64,000 bases of DNA from Pantoea endophytica (GCF_002858935.1 NZ_PJRT01000005.1:1-64000); one strand, 5' to 3'. Positions 26,099 to 36,005 are shown, counted from the stretch's first letter. The notes: generated by a model not told the origin, from the letters alone. Translations and numbers: made by a program.

Positions 26099-27018
26099 CA
26101 GTCGAACCTTATTTTTGGATTGAGCAAGCCAATCAGGATTTCGCCCACCAGATTCATCAGCACCACGCCAGTCACGGCCACCAGCGTCACGCCCTGAATC
26201 ACCGGATAATCGCGGTAGCGCACCGAGTCCACCAGCAAGCGGCCAATGCCCGGCCAATTGAACACCGATTCAGTGACCACCGCGCCGCCAATCAAGCTGC
26301 CGAAGTTGAGCGCCACAATGGTGACAATCGGGATCAGTGCATTTCGCAGCGCATGCTTCCAGTTAATGCTGGCGGAGGATAATCCCTTGGCTTTGGCGGT
26401 ACGGATGTAATCCTGACTCAGCACATCCAGCATGCTGGAACGCGTCATGCGGGCGATCATCGCCATCGGCAGGATTGCCAGCGTAACCGTGGGCATGATG
26501 TAGTTTTTCCACGAATCGGCGCCCAGCAGCGGTAACCAGCCCAACTCGACCGCGAAGTAATTCATCGCCAGTAGCGCCAGCCAAAAGTTGGCAATCGACG
26601 CACCGGCAATGGTCAGCACCATCACGATTTGATCCGGAATACGCTGGCGATAAATGGCGCCGGTCATGCCCGCCGGAACACCTATCGCAATCGCCAGCAG
26701 ATACGCCAGCGCCGCCAGCGATAAGGTGTACGGCAAACGCTCGCTGATCTCCGTCATCACCGGACGCTGCGACTGCAACGACAAGCCAAGGTTGCCGTGC
26801 AGCGCTTCCGCCGCGAACCTGACATATTGCAGCGGCAGCGGCTGATCGAGCCCCAGCCGCACGCGCATACTGTCCACCGCTTCCTGCGGCGCTTCCGGTC
26901 CCGCCATTAGCCGCGCCGGATCGCCCGGCAGCGCGCGGATGGCGATAAACACGATAATCGACACGCCGAAAATAATTAACGGCAGCGAAAGCACCTTTTT
27001 TGCGACGTACGCTTTCAT
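26098..27018 (-). CDS. Peptide-type ABC transporter permease (DppB/GsiC-like)
   Basis: A 306-residue inner-membrane protein with about six helices. The N-terminus has VFIAIRALPGDPARLM, typical of OppB/DppB. The EAA-type loop reads RTAKAKGLSSASINWKHALR, and VTESVFNWPGIGRLL is the usual C-terminal signature. It follows the binding-protein gene by 18 bp and overlaps the next permease by 4 nt. Confidence 0.93.
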   Translation of the reverse strand: MKAYVAKKVLSLPLIIFGVSIIVFIAIRALPGDPARLMAGPEAPQEAVDSMRVRLGLDQPLPLQYVRFAAEALHGNLGLSLQSQRPVMTEISERLPYTLSLAALAYLLAIAIGVPAGMTGAIYRQRIPDQIVMVLTIAGASIANFWLALLAMNYFAVELGWLPLLGADSWKNYIMPTVTLAILPMAMIARMTRSSMLDVLSQDYIRTAKAKGLSSASINWKHALRNALIPIVTIVALNFGSLIGGAVVTESVFNWPGIGRLLVDSVRYRDYPVIQGVTLVAVTGVVLMNLVGEILIGLLNPKIRFD

Positions 27019-27036
27019 ATCACATCAGCCATGAGG

Positions 27037-28572
27037 TTATTGCTTCACTGCGTCGCGCACGACGATTTGTCCGCCCGGCTGCATAACCACGCCGCTGATA
27101 TTTTTACGTGCGGCATAGAGATCGTCCTGATAGAACAGCAACACCTGCGGCGCTAATCCGCTGATCTGTTTTTGCGCCTGGAAATAGAGATCTTTGCGTT
27201 TGGCATCGTCGAGTGTGGATGCGGCGGTATCGATCAGATCATCGGTTTGCTTGTCGCTGAAGAAGCCCAGATTAGCCCCGCCCGGCGCAAAGCTGCTGGT
27301 GTGATACAGCGGACGCAGCTGCAGATCCGAGCCATATAAACCGGAAGACCAGGACGCCAGCACCGCATCGGTGCCCTGCGCGGCTTTCTCTTTGCCATCA
27401 GCAAATGCTGCTTTGGTCCACACGCCGCTCTCCATCTGGCGCACGTTAAGTTTCACGCCGATTTTGCTCCACATGCCCTGCAGCACTTGTGCGGTACGCG
27501 CATCCGGCGCCTGCACCGCAATCGACATCGGGAAACCGTCGGCATAGCCCGCCGCTTTCAGCAGATCTTTGGCTTTTTGCAGATCGTACGGATAGTTATG
27601 CAAGCTATTGTCGTAGTTGGGATCGACCGGTGCCAACGCGGAGTTTGCCGGTTGCGCATAACCAAACATGATGGCTTTCACCAGCGCCTGCTGGTCGGTG
27701 GCGAAATTCAGCGCCTGACGCACGCGCACATCGCTCAGCGCTTTGCTTTGGGTATTGAGATCGACCCAGAACACCGCCGCGCCCGGCGACTGTTTAAGAT
27801 TTACGTTGGCGTTGTTTTTTAACATGCCGGCAAACTGCGGCGGCACCGGGTTAATAATATCAACCTGACCCGATTGCAGCGCCATATTCATCACTGAAGG
27901 CTCGCTGCTCCACGTCCATTTAATTTCATCCGGACCGGAAGATTTCCCCCAATAGTCGGGATTCTTTTGTTCAAGTACATATTCACCGGATTTGTACTGC
28001 ACCAGTTTATAAGGCCCGGTGCCGTCGGCTTTATTGTTAATACTGCCCGCCTTGTCCGCTTTTGGGCTCACCATTAATCCTGGGCCGGAGGCTAAAACAG
28101 TTAAAAAAGCCGGATTAATTTTTTTCAGCTGAAACGTGACGGTAAGTTCGTCTTTTTTCTTCACGTCCTGAATAAAGGTGCGAATTTTCCCACTACCCGC
28201 TAAACCGCGCTGCGTATTTAAATGACGCTGGAAGTTTTCCACTACCGCATCGGCATTAAAGGGCGTGCCGTCGTGGAATTTCACATTGGGTCGCAGGGTA
28301 AAGGTCCAGTTAAGTCCGCTGTCATCGGATGTCCAGGATAATGCCAATGCCGGAATGATTTTGCCGTCATCACCGAGACGCGTCAGGCCTTCGTACATTG
28401 GGTCCAGCACCGTGCCGGTGAAGGTCGCGGTTTGGTTGCCAGGATCCATGCTGCGCGGTGGTTCGTTCTGCATGATCACCAGCTGGCTGGCAAAAACGGA
28501 GGCGCTCGCCATCGACGCCAGTAAACAGCCGGCCAGCGTCAGTACCTTGAAATGCTTATTTTTGCTTTCCAT
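27037..28572 (-). CDS. Periplasmic peptide-binding protein of ABC transporter (GsiB/DppA-like)
   Basis: A 511-residue protein. The start at 28572 is chosen for GAGGG about 6 nt upstream; an in-frame codon 4 earlier is possible. A signal peptide (1 to about 28, ending SASVFA) is followed by an SBP_bac_5 fold: MQNEPPRSMDPGNQT, the signature segment FTLRPNVKFHDGTPFNADAV and VRQALNFATDQQALV. It captures the substrate for the two permeases downstream. It is divergent from the ROK regulator/M81 peptidase operon. The substrate is unknown; peptides, glutathione or peptide-sugar conjugates are all possible. Confidence 0.93.
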   Translation of the reverse strand: MESKNKHFKVLTLAGCLLASMASASVFASQLVIMQNEPPRSMDPGNQTATFTGTVLDPMYEGLTRLGDDGKIIPALALSWTSDDSGLNWTFTLRPNVKFHDGTPFNADAVVENFQRHLNTQRGLAGSGKIRTFIQDVKKKDELTVTFQLKKINPAFLTVLASGPGLMVSPKADKAGSINNKADGTGPYKLVQYKSGEYVLEQKNPDYWGKSSGPDEIKWTWSSEPSVMNMALQSGQVDIINPVPPQFAGMLKNNANVNLKQSPGAAVFWVDLNTQSKALSDVRVRQALNFATDQQALVKAIMFGYAQPANSALAPVDPNYDNSLHNYPYDLQKAKDLLKAAGYADGFPMSIAVQAPDARTAQVLQGMWSKIGVKLNVRQMESGVWTKAAFADGKEKAAQGTDAVLASWSSGLYGSDLQLRPLYHTSSFAPGGANLGFFSDKQTDDLIDTAASTLDDAKRKDLYFQAQKQISGLAPQVLLFYQDDLYAARKNISGVVMQPGGQIVVRDAVKQ

Positions 28573-28773
28573 GAAGGCCCTCAATGAATCATTGAAACGA
28601 TCGGTGAAATATCCACGCTATATAAGCCACACTCACCAAACAAAAGCCAATAGGTTGGTTCATATAATTTACTTATAATCAGATCTACATTCAGAAATTT
28701 AACTAAATAGCGTTGTATTTGTTTTCTGTCCTTATTATTGTCAGCGCATAGTGCTAACGCTGTGAGAACTTCA

Positions 28774-29907
28774 ATGCTCAATGCCCACCAGCAACAAATT
28801 CTGCGCTTACTTATTGCGTCGCATGGCATGAGCCGCACCGTGCTTGCGGAAAAAATGAAATTAAGCAAAGCCGCAATTAGCACGCTGGTGAAAGAGATGC
28901 TGCAGGCCGGATTGCTGGAAGAGAGTATTCCGGAATCCAGCGGCCAGGGTCGCCCATCGGTGTTATTAAAAATGCGTGCCGACAGCGCCTATTTTCTCGG
29001 TGCCTCGCTGCTGGACGAACGCGTGGTATTGGTGCTGATTGATATGCACGGCCGCACGCTGGCCGCCACCCAGATGCCGTTGAATCTCGATCCGCCGCAG
29101 CTGGCCAAAACCATTGCGGCGGCGATCCCGGACCTGATTGCGCAGAAATCAATTACGCAGGATCAGCTGATTGGCCTGGGCGTGACGCTTTCCGGCTTTG
29201 TCGATGAACATCAGGCGATTTGCGTGCAGTCGGCGCTGCTGGGCTGGAAGAACGTGCCGCTGGCGGAACTGCTGAAACAGCAAACCGGGCTGGAAGTGTC
29301 GTTAGAAAACGATGCCAAAGCGCTGGCGGTGAGCGAGAAGATTTTCGGCGTGGCAAAAAAGGCGCGCAACTTCACCCTGATTTCGCACGGTGATGGCATT
29401 GGGTCGGCGCATTTCTTTCAGGGCCAACTGCATCGGGGCGCGCACGGCGCTGCCGGTGAAATCGCCCACTGCACCATCGAGCCCGGCGGACGTCCCTGCC
29501 GCTGCGGCAAACGCGGCTGCCTCGATACGCTGGCCTCGTTAACCGCCATCCGCGAAAGCGTGCGTGATAAAGCGCTGGAATGTGAATCGATTACCGAACT
29601 GGAAGCGCTGGCGGTGAAAGGTAACAGCGCGGCGATTGCCATTTTGCATCAGGCCGGTCATGCGCTGGGCTTATCCATCGCCAATATTATCCAGATGAAC
29701 GATCCCGAGTTGATTGTGATTGCGCATCAGCCCAATGCGTTTGATGGATTGCTTAAAACCGTGGTGATGCAGGCCATCGACAGCCATGTGCTGCCGTCGA
29801 TTATCGGCAAAACACCGATCGCCAGCATGGTGATCAACGAAGAGAGCTGGGCCAGAGCCGCAGCCAGTGTGGCGGCGTATCGTTTTATCATTCACTTACC
29901 CGACTAG
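28774..29907 (+). CDS. ROK family transcriptional regulator (NagC/XylR type)
   Basis: About 377 residues from the ATG at 28774, preceded by GAGAA; a GTG at 28762 and a TTG at 28738 are in frame without a better ribosome site. The N-terminal winged HTH (about 1-65) includes LSKAAISTLVKEMLQAGL. The ROK domain follows with LENDAKALA, GDGIGSAHF, HGAAGEIAHCTIEPGGRPC and the zinc motif CRCGKRGCLD. It is first in an operon with the M81 peptidase and the transporter ATPase and divergent from the binding protein, so it most likely controls both arms of the uptake system in response to a sugar-like ligand. Confidence 0.92.
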   Translation: MLNAHQQQILRLLIASHGMSRTVLAEKMKLSKAAISTLVKEMLQAGLLEESIPESSGQGRPSVLLKMRADSAYFLGASLLDERVVLVLIDMHGRTLAATQMPLNLDPPQLAKTIAAAIPDLIAQKSITQDQLIGLGVTLSGFVDEHQAICVQSALLGWKNVPLAELLKQQTGLEVSLENDAKALAVSEKIFGVAKKARNFTLISHGDGIGSAHFFQGQLHRGAHGAAGEIAHCTIEPGGRPCRCGKRGCLDTLASLTAIRESVRDKALECESITELEALAVKGNSAAIAILHQAGHALGLSIANIIQMNDPELIVIAHQPNAFDGLLKTVVMQAIDSHVLPSIIGKTPIASMVINEESWARAAASVAAYRFIIHLPD

Positions 29908-29918
29908 CGGAGGCTGCT

Positions 29919-31361
29919 ATGCGCATTGCTTTTGGTGGCATTCATACTGAGTGCAGTACTTATAATCCGGTGCTGAATTATGCCGACGACTTCCGCATCG
30001 TGCGCGGGGATGAACTGACCACCAATCCTTATTTCGCCTTTTTGCAGGATTATGATGCCGAGTTTCTGCCGACCTTCCACGCGCGCGCCATCGCCGGTGG
30101 TCCGGTGGCGCGCGTCACCTACGACGATTTTAAGCAGGATTTCCTGACGCGCCTCGCGGCACATTTGCCGGTGGATGGCGTTTATCTCGCGATGCACGGT
30201 GCGGTTTATGTTGAAGGCATGGAAGATGCCGAAGGCGACTGGATCAGCGCCACGCGCGAGCTGGTCGGCGCGGAGTGCCCGATCACCGTTAGCTACGATC
30301 TGCACGGCAACGTTACGCAACGCATCATTGATGCCATCGATATGTTCTCGACCTATCGCACTGCGCCGCACATCGATGTCGAAGAGACCATGCGCCGCTC
30401 GGTATCGATGCTGGTGAAAAGCCTGCAAACCGGCGTCAAACCCGGCGTGGTGTGGGCGCCGATTCCGGTGGTGTTACCCGGTGAACGCACCAGCACCGAA
30501 GATGAACCCGCCAAAAGTTTGTATGCCCGTTTGCCCGCGATAAACCAGCTGGAGCACGTCTGGGATGCGTCGCTGATGGTCGGTTACGTCTGGGCCGATG
30601 AACCGCGCGCCACCGCCGCCGCGATCATGACCGGCACCGATGCCGATGTGCTGGCGGAACAGGCGGCTAAACTGGCGCTGGCTTACTGGCAGGCGCGCGA
30701 TGAATTTAGTTTTGGCTGCGTCACCGGCAGCATTGAAGAGTGCGTCAGCATGGCCATCGCCAGCGAAACCGCGCCGGTGATTCTGGCTGATTCTGGGGAT
30801 AATCCCACCGGCGGCGGCGTCGGCGATCGCGCGGATGTGTTGGCGGAACTGATTCGCCAGGGTGCGCAGCAGGTGATCGTGGCTGGTATCACCGATAAAC
30901 CGGCCACTGACGCGGCCTTTGCTGCTGGCGTTGGCGCAAGCTTAACGCTGAATGTTGGCGCTTCACTCGATCCGGCCGGCGGCAAAGTGCAGGCCGAATT
31001 TGTGGTGAAACATCTCAGCGATGATGCGCGTTCGCTGGCGAAACAGGCGCTGCTGCAAACCGGCGGCATTACGCTGGTGGTCGCCGACCGTCGCCGTCCT
31101 TATCACAACCTGGCGGATTTCGCCCTGCTCGGCCTCGATCCCGCAGCGGCCAAAATCGTGGTAGTGAAGTCCGGTTATCTGTCGCCGGAGCTGGCACCCC
31201 TGGCCAATCCCAACCTGATGGCGCTGTCGGAAGGCGTGGTTGATCAATATGTGGAACGCTTAACTCGCAAGCGCAAATTGCAGCCCGCCTATCCGTTCGA
31301 TACCGATTTCACTTATCTGCCGGTTAGCCACTTATCGGCACGCTTTATGGCAGCGAAATGA
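29919..31361 (+). CDS. M81 family metallopeptidase (MlrC/microcystinase C-like)
   Basis: A 480-residue protein; CGGAGG lies 7 nt before the ATG. Family features include GGIHTECSTYNP at the N-terminus, YLAMHGAVY, VSYDLHGNVT with the metal-binding Asp/His, YRTAPHIDVEET with a further His, and LADSGDNPTGGGVGD. There is no signal peptide, so it should be cytoplasmic. MlrC hydrolyses linear products of microcystin; most homologues have unknown substrates and sit with peptide ABC transporters, as here. It is sandwiched between the ROK regulator and the ATPase (ATGA overlap with the latter), so it probably processes the imported peptide-like compound. Confidence 0.92.
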   Translation: MRIAFGGIHTECSTYNPVLNYADDFRIVRGDELTTNPYFAFLQDYDAEFLPTFHARAIAGGPVARVTYDDFKQDFLTRLAAHLPVDGVYLAMHGAVYVEGMEDAEGDWISATRELVGAECPITVSYDLHGNVTQRIIDAIDMFSTYRTAPHIDVEETMRRSVSMLVKSLQTGVKPGVVWAPIPVVLPGERTSTEDEPAKSLYARLPAINQLEHVWDASLMVGYVWADEPRATAAAIMTGTDADVLAEQAAKLALAYWQARDEFSFGCVTGSIEECVSMAIASETAPVILADSGDNPTGGGVGDRADVLAELIRQGAQQVIVAGITDKPATDAAFAAGVGASLTLNVGASLDPAGGKVQAEFVVKHLSDDARSLAKQALLQTGGITLVVADRRRPYHNLADFALLGLDPAAAKIVVVKSGYLSPELAPLANPNLMALSEGVVDQYVERLTRKRKLQPAYPFDTDFTYLPVSHLSARFMAAK

Positions 31362-33160
31362 ACGCGCCCGCTTCAGCAGTCGAACCGGTGCTGCGCATCG
31401 AAAATCTGACCGTCGCCTTTCGCGTTGAGGATCACTGGCGCGAGGTGGTGAAGAACCTGTCGCTCACCGTTAATGCCGGTGAAACGCTGGCGATTGTCGG
31501 TGAATCCGGTTCGGGGAAAAGCGTCACCTCGATGGCGATCATGCGCTTACTCAACATGCGCCACGCGCGCGTCAGCGGCAAAGTGCTGCTGAACGGCGTC
31601 GATCTGCTGACGCTGAGCGAATCCGCCATGCGTGACATTCGCGGCAATGCGGTGGCGATGATTTTTCAGGAGCCGATGACCAGCCTGAATCCGTCGTTCA
31701 CCATCGGCAATCAAATTGCTGAGGCGCTGATCAATCACCGCAAAATCAGTAAACGCGTCGCGCGTGAAGAGACCATTCGGCTGCTGGAGAAAGTGCGTAT
31801 TCCCAACGCGGCGAAACGCTTCAATGATTATCCGCACCACTTTTCCGGTGGCATGCGCCAGCGCGTGATGATTGCGATGGCGCTGGCGCTGCGGCCAAAA
31901 CTGCTGATTGCCGATGAACCGACCACCGCGCTGGACGTCACCATTCAGGGGCAGATTCTTGACCTGATTAAGACGTTGCAGGAAGAGGAAGGCACGGCGG
32001 TGCTGTTTATCACCCACGATATGGGCGTGGTGGCAGAGGTGTCGGATCGCACGCTGGTGATGTATCAAGGCGATGTGATGGAAACCGGCACCACCGCCGC
32101 GATTTTTTCCGCGCCCGCTGCGGATTACACCCGCACGCTGATTGCGACCGTGCCGCAGCTTGGTGCGATGCGCGGCATTACTGGACCGCGTAAGTTTTCC
32201 TTTGACCAGCGCGACGCATCTGAGACCAACGCTGTATCGACATCGCAGCAGCCGCTGCTGTCGGTTAAAAATCTCAGCACCCGCTTCAGCATCCACGAAG
32301 GCGTATTCAGCCGCAAAACCGGCGCGGTACATGCGGTGGAGAACATCTCGTTTGATCTAATGCCGGGCGAAACCTTGTCGCTGGTTGGTGAATCGGGCTG
32401 TGGAAAATCCACCACCGGACGTTCACTGACGCGCCTCGTCACACCCGACGCGGGTGAAGTGGCCTTTGATGGTTACGACGTACTGAATCTTTCTGTTCAT
32501 GAGCTGCGCACTTTGCGCCGCGCCATGCAGATGATTTTTCAGGATCCGTTTGCCAGCCTCAATCCGCGCATGTCGGTGCTGGAAGCGCTGACCGAGCCTT
32601 TTCTGCAACATCGTTTAGGCAGCAAAACCGAGGCGCGCACGAAAGCCGCCTCGCTGATGGAGCGCGTCGGGTTATCCGCTGACATGATGAAACGCTATCC
32701 GCACGAATTTTCCGGCGGCCAGCGCCAGCGTATCTGCATCGCTCGCGCGCTGATGCTCGATCCGAAAATGATCATCGCCGATGAATCGGTGTCGGCGCTG
32801 GATGTCACGGTGAAAGCGCAAATCATCAATCTGCTGCTCGACCTGCAACAAAGCCTTGGCTTGTCGTATCTGTTTATTTCCCACGATATGGCGGTGGTTG
32901 AGCGCATCAGTCATCGCGTGGCGGTGATGCTGCTGGGTGAAATCGTCGAGATCGGCCCGCGCGCGGCAATATTTGAAAATCCGCAGCATGATTACACGCG
33001 CAAATTATTGTCGTCGGTGCCGGTGCCCGATCCGGCGCGACGTCATGTGAAGCGCCAGATTGACATCAGCGAGCTGAAAAGCCCGGTGCGTGCATTGGGA
33101 TTTGTGCCCGAAGCGCGACGTTATCGTGAGGTGAGTGAGGGGCATTGGGTAATGGAATAA
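31358..33160 (+). CDS. Fused double ATP-binding protein of peptide ABC transporter (GsiA-like)
   Basis: A 600-residue tandem of two ATPase domains. Domain 1 (about 8-270) has Walker A GESGSGKS, signature FSGGMRQRV and Walker [14 protein letters not shown]. Domain 2 (about 305-560) has Walker A GESGCGKS, signature FSGGQRQRI and Walker [14 protein letters not shown], where Ser replaces the usual Pro. Each domain ends in an oligopeptide-transporter C-terminal segment (for example [14 protein letters not shown]). The architecture is that of GsiA/DppDF fusions. It overlaps the M81 peptidase gene by 4 nt and must energise the permeases encoded on the other strand at 25232-27018. Confidence 0.93.
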   Translation: MNAPASAVEPVLRIENLTVAFRVEDHWREVVKNLSLTVNAGETLAIVGESGSGKSVTSMAIMRLLNMRHARVSGKVLLNGVDLLTLSESAMRDIRGNAVAMIFQEPMTSLNPSFTIGNQIAEALINHRKISKRVAREETIRLLEKVRIPNAAKRFNDYPHHFSGGMRQRVMIAMALALRPKLLIADEPTTALDVTIQGQILDLIKTLQEEEGTAVLFITHDMGVVAEVSDRTLVMYQGDVMETGTTAAIFSAPAADYTRTLIATVPQLGAMRGITGPRKFSFDQRDASETNAVSTSQQPLLSVKNLSTRFSIHEGVFSRKTGAVHAVENISFDLMPGETLSLVGESGCGKSTTGRSLTRLVTPDAGEVAFDGYDVLNLSVHELRTLRRAMQMIFQDPFASLNPRMSVLEALTEPFLQHRLGSKTEARTKAASLMERVGLSADMMKRYPHEFSGGQRQRICIARALMLDPKMIIADESVSALDVTVKAQIINLLLDLQQSLGLSYLFISHDMAVVERISHRVAVMLLGEIVEIGPRAAIFENPQHDYTRKLLSSVPVPDPARRHVKRQIDISELKSPVRALGFVPEARRYREVSEGHWVME

Positions 33161-33185
33161 GCGCTTTTTACAAAGCGTACACGCT

Positions 33186-33248
33186 GTAGCGGCGCGATTT
33201 ATTGCGCATGAAGCTTATGCACCAATGCGCGATACATCGCGCCGCTAC
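33186..33248. repeat. Palindromic intergenic repeat, copy 3
   Basis: GTAGCGGCGCGATTTATTGC ... GCGATACATCGCGCCGCTAC, with near-perfect arms. It lies between the convergent ATPase and tautomerase-like genes, as copy 1 lies between convergent genes. Confidence 0.78.
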
Positions 33249-33261
33249 GATTTGTGCGGTT

Positions 33262-33708
33262 TTAAACTATCATCCCCAAATCAAACATCTTCCCGCCGCT
33301 AAAACTCCAGTCTTCGGGCTGGGTTTGCTGGATGATGATCATTAAATCATTGGGATCGAGATTGAGCCGCTGTTGCAGCCGTTCATTCAACACCCAATAG
33401 GTTGCCCGCTTCTGCTCCGCGCTGCGCGGTTTCCCTGCCACGATGTTCAGCAACACATAGCGATCGCTACGACCACCGCTGAGATAGTGGCGATCGTAGA
33501 TAAAGCGCGGCGCCGCCAGCGATTCAATCACCTGAATGCGTTGCGGCCCGCGGCGGGAAATATGGGCATCGCACTGTGTCAGCACAATGCAGCAGATGGT
33601 GCGCAGCAGATGCTGGCGCAGCTTACGCGGCGTGCGGTGGCAGGCTATATTCATCACAGTGAGGTTGGAACGGCTTAGATGCGTTGTGCTAGCGGGTAAA
33701 ACATCCAT
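33262..33708 (-). CDS. Tautomerase-like protein with an aberrant N-terminus
   Basis: Up to 148 residues; an internal ATG about 18 codons in is an alternative start. The C-terminal two thirds follow the tautomerase_2 pattern: QRIQVIESLAAPRFIYD, RSDRYVLLNIVAGKPRSAEQ K, then QPEDWSFSGGK. Members of this superfamily use Pro at position 2 as catalytic base. No start here gives Met-Pro, and the N-terminal strand is replaced by a Cys-rich stretch (CCIVLTQC). It may be a non-catalytic paralogue or a gene with a damaged 5' end. Confidence 0.6.
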   Translation of the reverse strand: MDVLPASTTHLSRSNLTVMNIACHRTPRKLRQHLLRTICCIVLTQCDAHISRRGPQRIQVIESLAAPRFIYDRHYLSGGRSDRYVLLNIVAGKPRSAEQKRATYWVLNERLQQRLNLDPNDLMIIIQQTQPEDWSFSGGKMFDLGMIV

Positions 33709-33789
33709 TGCTGGCCAGTTTCTGTCCTGCTCGTTAAAGTTAAATACAACCTTCTGCCGCTATTTTTCAGGCAGAAGGTTTTTCACACA

Positions 33790-34002
33790 TTATTCTTTCA
33801 TGCATAACAAGCAAAATACCGCTCGGCTGTTGGGATAATGCGTGTGGAAATATTGCCAGGCATGGTCAGGAGAATAAAATGATCCCATGAACACACGATT
33901 ATCATAGGCAGGAGCCAGGCGGCAACTATCGCGGTGTAGATTGCAGCACCCTTCTGTATCTGCCTGACTAAAGACATAAAAATCCGTGATGCTTAAGTTC
34001 AT
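33790..34002 (-). CDS. Small hypothetical protein
   Basis: A 70-residue ORF with a good ribosome site (AGGAG, 6 nt before the ATG). Begins MNLSITDFYVFSQ, is rich in aromatic residues and Cys, and has DHAWQYFHTHYPNSRAVF near the end. No transmembrane helix or known family. Kept because of the ribosome site and lack of overlap; it may not be real. Confidence 0.4.
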   Translation of the reverse strand: MNLSITDFYVFSQADTEGCCNLHRDSCRLAPAYDNRVFMGSFYSPDHAWQYFHTHYPNSRAVFCLLCMKE

Positions 34003-34364
34003 CCGCTACTCCTCATGGGCAGAGATAAATACTAATTAATAAAAATCTTTAAAATCGCCCGTTGCGGATACTATTTGTACACTTTTTAGTAATCAGCCCA
34101 AAGTGAGCCATAAAATAATTATAGTCTGCGTGGAGTCGGCTGTCTTTAATTAAAAATAAACTTATTTAAGCCGAACGTAATAAAAGAGTAATTTAATAAC
34201 TATTATTTAACCCTTTTTGTCGCTGCGCTTAATAGGGCCAGTATTTACTGTTAACGGCGGTCATCACTTATAAATTCGCGCTAAGATTTATCTTAAAAAA
34301 ATGAAATTCATTTCTGGTCAATTAAACTTAAGTAAACTTAAATTAAGCCACCGGAGATAATATC
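34003..34364. other. AT-rich intergenic region, no gene seen
   Basis: 362 bp of low-GC sequence. Just before the 34365 gene, TAAACTTA occurs at 34323 and 34333, a direct repeat one helical turn apart. Another copy is near 34147. It may be a regulator site, but the spacing is one base short of a classical PhoP box. Confidence 0.4.
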
Positions 34365-34655
34365 ATGCTCAGTTATACTATCCGTATCGAATTGAAAGAA
34401 CCCACCGCTGGCGCGCAAATTGAATTGCTCTATGCGATGCTTGAGAATGGTTTCGCGCGTAGCTTGGTGTGCGAGAAAGGCTACACTTATGTGTTACCCA
34501 CCAATGAATACGTTTATGTAGGCAGCGAGAATATAAGGAGTTTAACCGACCGGGTGGTGACTTTGGTGAGCGAGTTCAGTGAGGATCCTTCGGTGATGAT
34601 TACTCAATCCGCCGCAAGGTGCTGGTCAGGTTTACGCGGCGTAAACCTCGCTTAA
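34365..34655 (+). CDS. Small hypothetical protein
   Basis: A 96-residue protein; GGAG lies 8 nt before the ATG. Pattern YTIRIELKEP, LLYAMLENGFARS, TYVLPTNEYVYVG suggests an alpha/beta fold of strand-helix-strand type, loosely recalling DUF2622-like small proteins. That resemblance is weak. No signal peptide or membrane segment. It is alone between AT-rich flanks and ends at a terminator shared with the glutamate dehydrogenase gene. Low GC relative to neighbours suggests an acquired or poorly conserved gene. Confidence 0.6.
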   Translation: MLSYTIRIELKEPTAGAQIELLYAMLENGFARSLVCEKGYTYVLPTNEYVYVGSENIRSLTDRVVTLVSEFSEDPSVMITQSAARCWSGLRGVNLA

Positions 34656-34662
34656 TAGCGAA

Positions 34663-34698
34663 GATAAACGCCCTCTGCCCACTACGAAGGCGTTTATC
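34663..34698. terminator. Bidirectional terminator between 34365 gene and glutamate dehydrogenase
   Basis: Ten-bp stem GATAAACGCC / GGCGTTTATC (34663-34672 with 34689-34698), 16-nt loop, followed by CTTTAATTT. Confidence 0.6.
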
Positions 34699-34730
34699 CT
34701 TTAATTTAAATAAACTTAAAATATAATTAA

Positions 34731-36005
34731 TTAGCCCGGATAAATACCGCGATCTTTACGTGCCAGTAAAATACGTTCGCAGGCAACGATATAAGCGGCA
34801 GTGCGCAGCGAGCAGCGCTTTTCGGCGGCCTTGTCCCAAACGTGAACCATGGCTTCGGTCATGATGCGGTCCATACGCTGGTTAATCTCATCTTCGCTCC
34901 AGAAGAAACTCGCCATATCCTGCACCCATTCGAAGTAACTCACCGTTACCCCGCCAGCGTTACAGATTACGTCTGGCACCACCTGCACGCCGCGACTCGC
35001 GAGCATATCATCTGCATCCGGATAAGTTGGGCCGTTTGCCCCTTCCAGTACCAGTTTGGCACTAATAACTTCTGCGCGCTCGCGGGTAATTTGTCCTTCC
35101 AGCGCAGCCGGGATCAGAATATCCATGGCGGTGGTCCAGAACTGCTCTCTGTCGATCTCACGCGCGCCAGGGAAACCGGCAATCTGTTTATGTTCGATCT
35201 GCCATGCAGTCAACGCGGCTAAATCAATACCGCCTTCGTTGAATAAGGTTGCGGTGTGATCCTGAATCACCACCACACGCGCACCGGCTTCGGCGAACAG
35301 ACGCGCGGCTTCGCTACCGACATTACCAAAGCCCTGCAGCGCCACGCGTGCGCCTTCAATGGTGATATTGGAGCGTTGTGCCACTTCCCGACCGGTAATA
35401 AATACGCCACGCCCCGTCGCTTTCTCACGCCCTAACGAGCCGCCAAGATGGATCGGTTTACCGGTGACCACACCGGTGATGGTGGTGCCGTGGTTCATGG
35501 AGTAGGTATCCATCATCCACGCCATCACTTTGCCATTGGTGCCGACATCGGGTGCGGGAATATCTTTCTGCGGGCCAATAATCAGGCCGATTTCACTGGT
35601 GTAGCGGCGGGTTAATCGCTCCAGTTCACCTTCAGACAGCGAGTGCGGATCGACACGGATGCCGCCTTTGGCACCGCCATAAGGCAGGTTAACCGCCGCA
35701 CACTTGATGGTCATCCAGGCGGATAGCGCCATCACTTCATTCAAATCGACAGCAGGATGGTAACGCACGCCCCCTTTGCCCGGCCCGCGTGAGAGATTGT
35801 GCTGTACGCGATAGCCTTCGAAGTGGCGAATCGAGCCGTCATCCATCTGCACCGGGATGTCGACAATCAGTGCTCTTTTGGGGTGACGCAGGGTTTCTAT
35901 CCAGCGAGACAATTCACCAAGATGAGGCGCAACACGGTCAATTTGGCTCAGGTAGGTAGTCCAGGGAGATGTACTGCTTTCAGAAGCGTAAGATAACTTT
36001 TCCAT
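34731..36005 (-). CDS. NAD-type glutamate dehydrogenase (GudB/RocG-like)
   Basis: A 424-residue protein; AGG lies 6-9 nt before the ATG. Signatures: GGVRYHP, catalytic lysine in [26 protein letters not shown] with the catalytic Asp, and Rossmann motif [10 protein letters not shown] followed by VVIQDH. It catalyses reversible oxidative deamination of glutamate to 2-oxoglutarate and ammonium. The length and these motifs match the shorter NAD-linked hexameric class rather than the 447-residue NADPH enzyme of E. coli. It is divergent from a CycA-like amino-acid permease, consistent with amino-acid catabolism, though linkage is only positional. Confidence 0.92.
   Translation of the reverse strand: MEKLSYASESSTSPWTTYLSQIDRVAPHLGELSRWIETLRHPKRALIVDIPVQMDDGSIRHFEGYRVQHNLSRGPGKGGVRYHPAVDLNEVMALSAWMTIKCAAVNLPYGGAKGGIRVDPHSLSEGELERLTRRYTSEIGLIIGPQKDIPAPDVGTNGKVMAWMMDTYSMNHGTTITGVVTGKPIHLGGSLGREKATGRGVFITGREVAQRSNITIEGARVALQGFGNVGSEAARLFAEAGARVVVIQDHTATLFNEGGIDLAALTAWQIEHKQIAGFPGAREIDREQFWTTAMDILIPAALEGQITRERAEVISAKLVLEGANGPTYPDADDMLASRGVQVVPDVICNAGGVTVSYFEWVQDMASFFWSEDEINQRMDRIMTEAMVHVWDKAAEKRCSLRTAAYIVACERILLARKDRGIYPG

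Noticed and set aside
34323..34340. PhoP box
   Set aside because: The repeat period is 10 bp, not the 11 bp expected, and the core differs; kept only as an unexplained repeat.
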